This document shows, piece by piece, positions 63,366 to 64,000 of a DNA stretch of 64,000 nt (its first letter is position 1; the number at the start of each line of letters is the position of its first letter). The translations under genes were made by a program, and so were the position numbers. Below the pieces are notes generated by a model. The model did no database searches. It had not been told where the DNA came from and saw nothing but the letters and a program-made list of their open reading frames with translations. This stretch comes from Chromatiaceae bacterium (lineage in GTDB: Bacteria; Pseudomonadota; Gammaproteobacteria; Chromatiales; Chromatiaceae). The stretch covers positions 62,001-126,000 of the forward strand of contig JACKMU010000001.1 of NCBI GenBank assembly GCA_024235215.1. Reading direction: 5' to 3'.

Positions 63366-64000
63366 TCAGTGCGAAGACGGTGGGCAGTGCTCGCGGTAGC
63401 GTTCGTCGGGGAGATAACGGCGCCACTCCTCCGGCGTCAGTGTACGCCGGAGCACGCGACACGCCTCCACCGCCGGGTCGGCATAGAACAGCGGCCAGAC
63501 AGCCGCTTCACCGCTGCGCGAAAGTGCAGTCAAGCGTTCTCCATCACGACTGAAGCGAATAGCGAGCACCTGGTCACTGTAAGCGAAACGGGTCAGCTCC
63601 CTGGCGGTAGGTATCCTCCAGACGCGCACCATACCGTCCTGCCCAGCCGACGCTATCGACAGGCCATCGTCGCTGAAACGGATATCCTTGATATTGTCGG
63701 CATGCGCATACTCCAGCAGTGGCCTGTCCGGCTGACCGGGTCGAATCACCCGGACCACACCAGAGGACGCAAAAGCGGCAAGCCCGCCATCGGACGAGAA
63801 GCGGATCAGCTGTCCCGCACCCACCGCAGGGAAGGTACGCGCATCACCATAGACCGAATCGATCAGCAGCGCCTCTCCGTTACCGATAAACGCCAGTATA
63901 CGGTCGCCCGGCGGATCGAAGCTCAGTGCCGAGACGCGGTCGGCCAAGGAGAGTCGAAAGCGCTCCTCCTCCTTGTTCAGATCCCACACCACCAGCTGAT
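63366..64000 (-). CDS. WD40-repeat protein, N-terminus beyond the window
   Basis: The frame is open at the right edge, so only the C-terminal about 210 residues are seen. At least four WD40 blades are present (IRFSSDGGLAAFASSGVVRVI, IRFSDDGLSIASAGQDGMVRVW, IRFSRDGERLTALSRSGEAAVW). The end CRVLRRTLTPEEWRRYLP...YREHCP is the tail found in many bacterial WD40 proteins fused to NTPase (nSTAND) or caspase-like modules. Whether such a module lies upstream is not visible here. Confidence 0.8.
   Translation of the reverse strand, partial: QLVVWDLNKEEERFRLSLADRVSALSFDPPGDRILAFIGNGEALLIDSVYGDARTFPAVGAGQLIRFSSDGGLAAFASSGVVRVIRPGQPDRPLLEYAHADNIKDIRFSDDGLSIASAGQDGMVRVWRIPTARELTRFAYSDQVLAIRFSRDGERLTALSRSGEAAVWPLFYADPAVEACRVLRRTLTPEEWRRYLPDERYREHCPPSSH

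Overview
The window looks like chromosomal DNA of a GC-rich, metabolically versatile gammaproteobacterium. The paa, aco and mod gene orders, the molybdate and HAAT-type ABC importers, Tat and lipoprotein signals, and a DUF1501/DUF1800 pair all fit that. A sulfur-oxidiser-like relative (Sedimenticola/Thiodiazotropha type) is plausible, but this is only an impression from protein style. I saw no rRNA, tRNA, CRISPR array, prophage or intact insertion sequence.

Layout. 1-1200: the 3' part of a parvulin-type prolyl isomerase and a TlpA-like thioredoxin. 1300-4900: an ECF42-type sigma factor followed by four YciI(DGPF)/VOC proteins, with a good candidate ECF42 promoter in front of the first one. 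5200-12500: mostly single genes (alpha/beta-hydrolase lipoprotein, DUF302, TRIC-type channel, acetyltransferase-like protein, CNNM/CorC membrane protein, DUF4156 lipoprotein, histidine phosphatase). 12760-18980: a DUF1501 Tat protein and a large DUF1800 surface protein carrying about nine 80-residue repeats; its reading frame is broken by a 2-bp insertion. 19000-22600: a coiled-coil lipoprotein, a small membrane protein and a large DUF3592 membrane protein. 22900-27150: acoXABC (acetoin cleavage), divergent from a five-gene branched-chain-amino-acid-type ABC importer (27500-32150). 32150-37200: a hairpin repeat element, an arylformamidase-like hydrolase, a choice-of-anchor NxxGxxxF repeat protein, a GNAT enzyme and a gamma-glutamylcyclotransferase-like protein.

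37300-42770 is one 1816-residue protein that joins two alpha/beta-hydrolase (lipase-like) modules to a CHAT (caspase-like) protease and a helical tail. It is the most unusual gene here; a 32-codon ORF overlaps its stop codon. 43000-50840: a cyclopropane-synthase-like methyltransferase, a small membrane peptide missed by length cut-offs, a P-type cation ATPase, modABC, and an AraC-MGMT fusion. 50860-53050: a hybrid sensor kinase. 53040-62700: a phenylacetate cluster, paaABCDE and paaZ leftward and paaG-paaH-paaJ rightward, which would take phenylacetyl-CoA through ring epoxidation, isomerisation, ring opening and beta-oxidation; paaK, paaF, paaI and a paa regulator are not in the window. 62700-64000: a perfect 23-bp inverted repeat, a DUF2889 protein, and a WD40 protein cut by the window end.

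Related GGGGTCAG-type palindromic elements occur at 32180 and 62703, and a half copy at 6675. They look like dispersed REP-like repeats.
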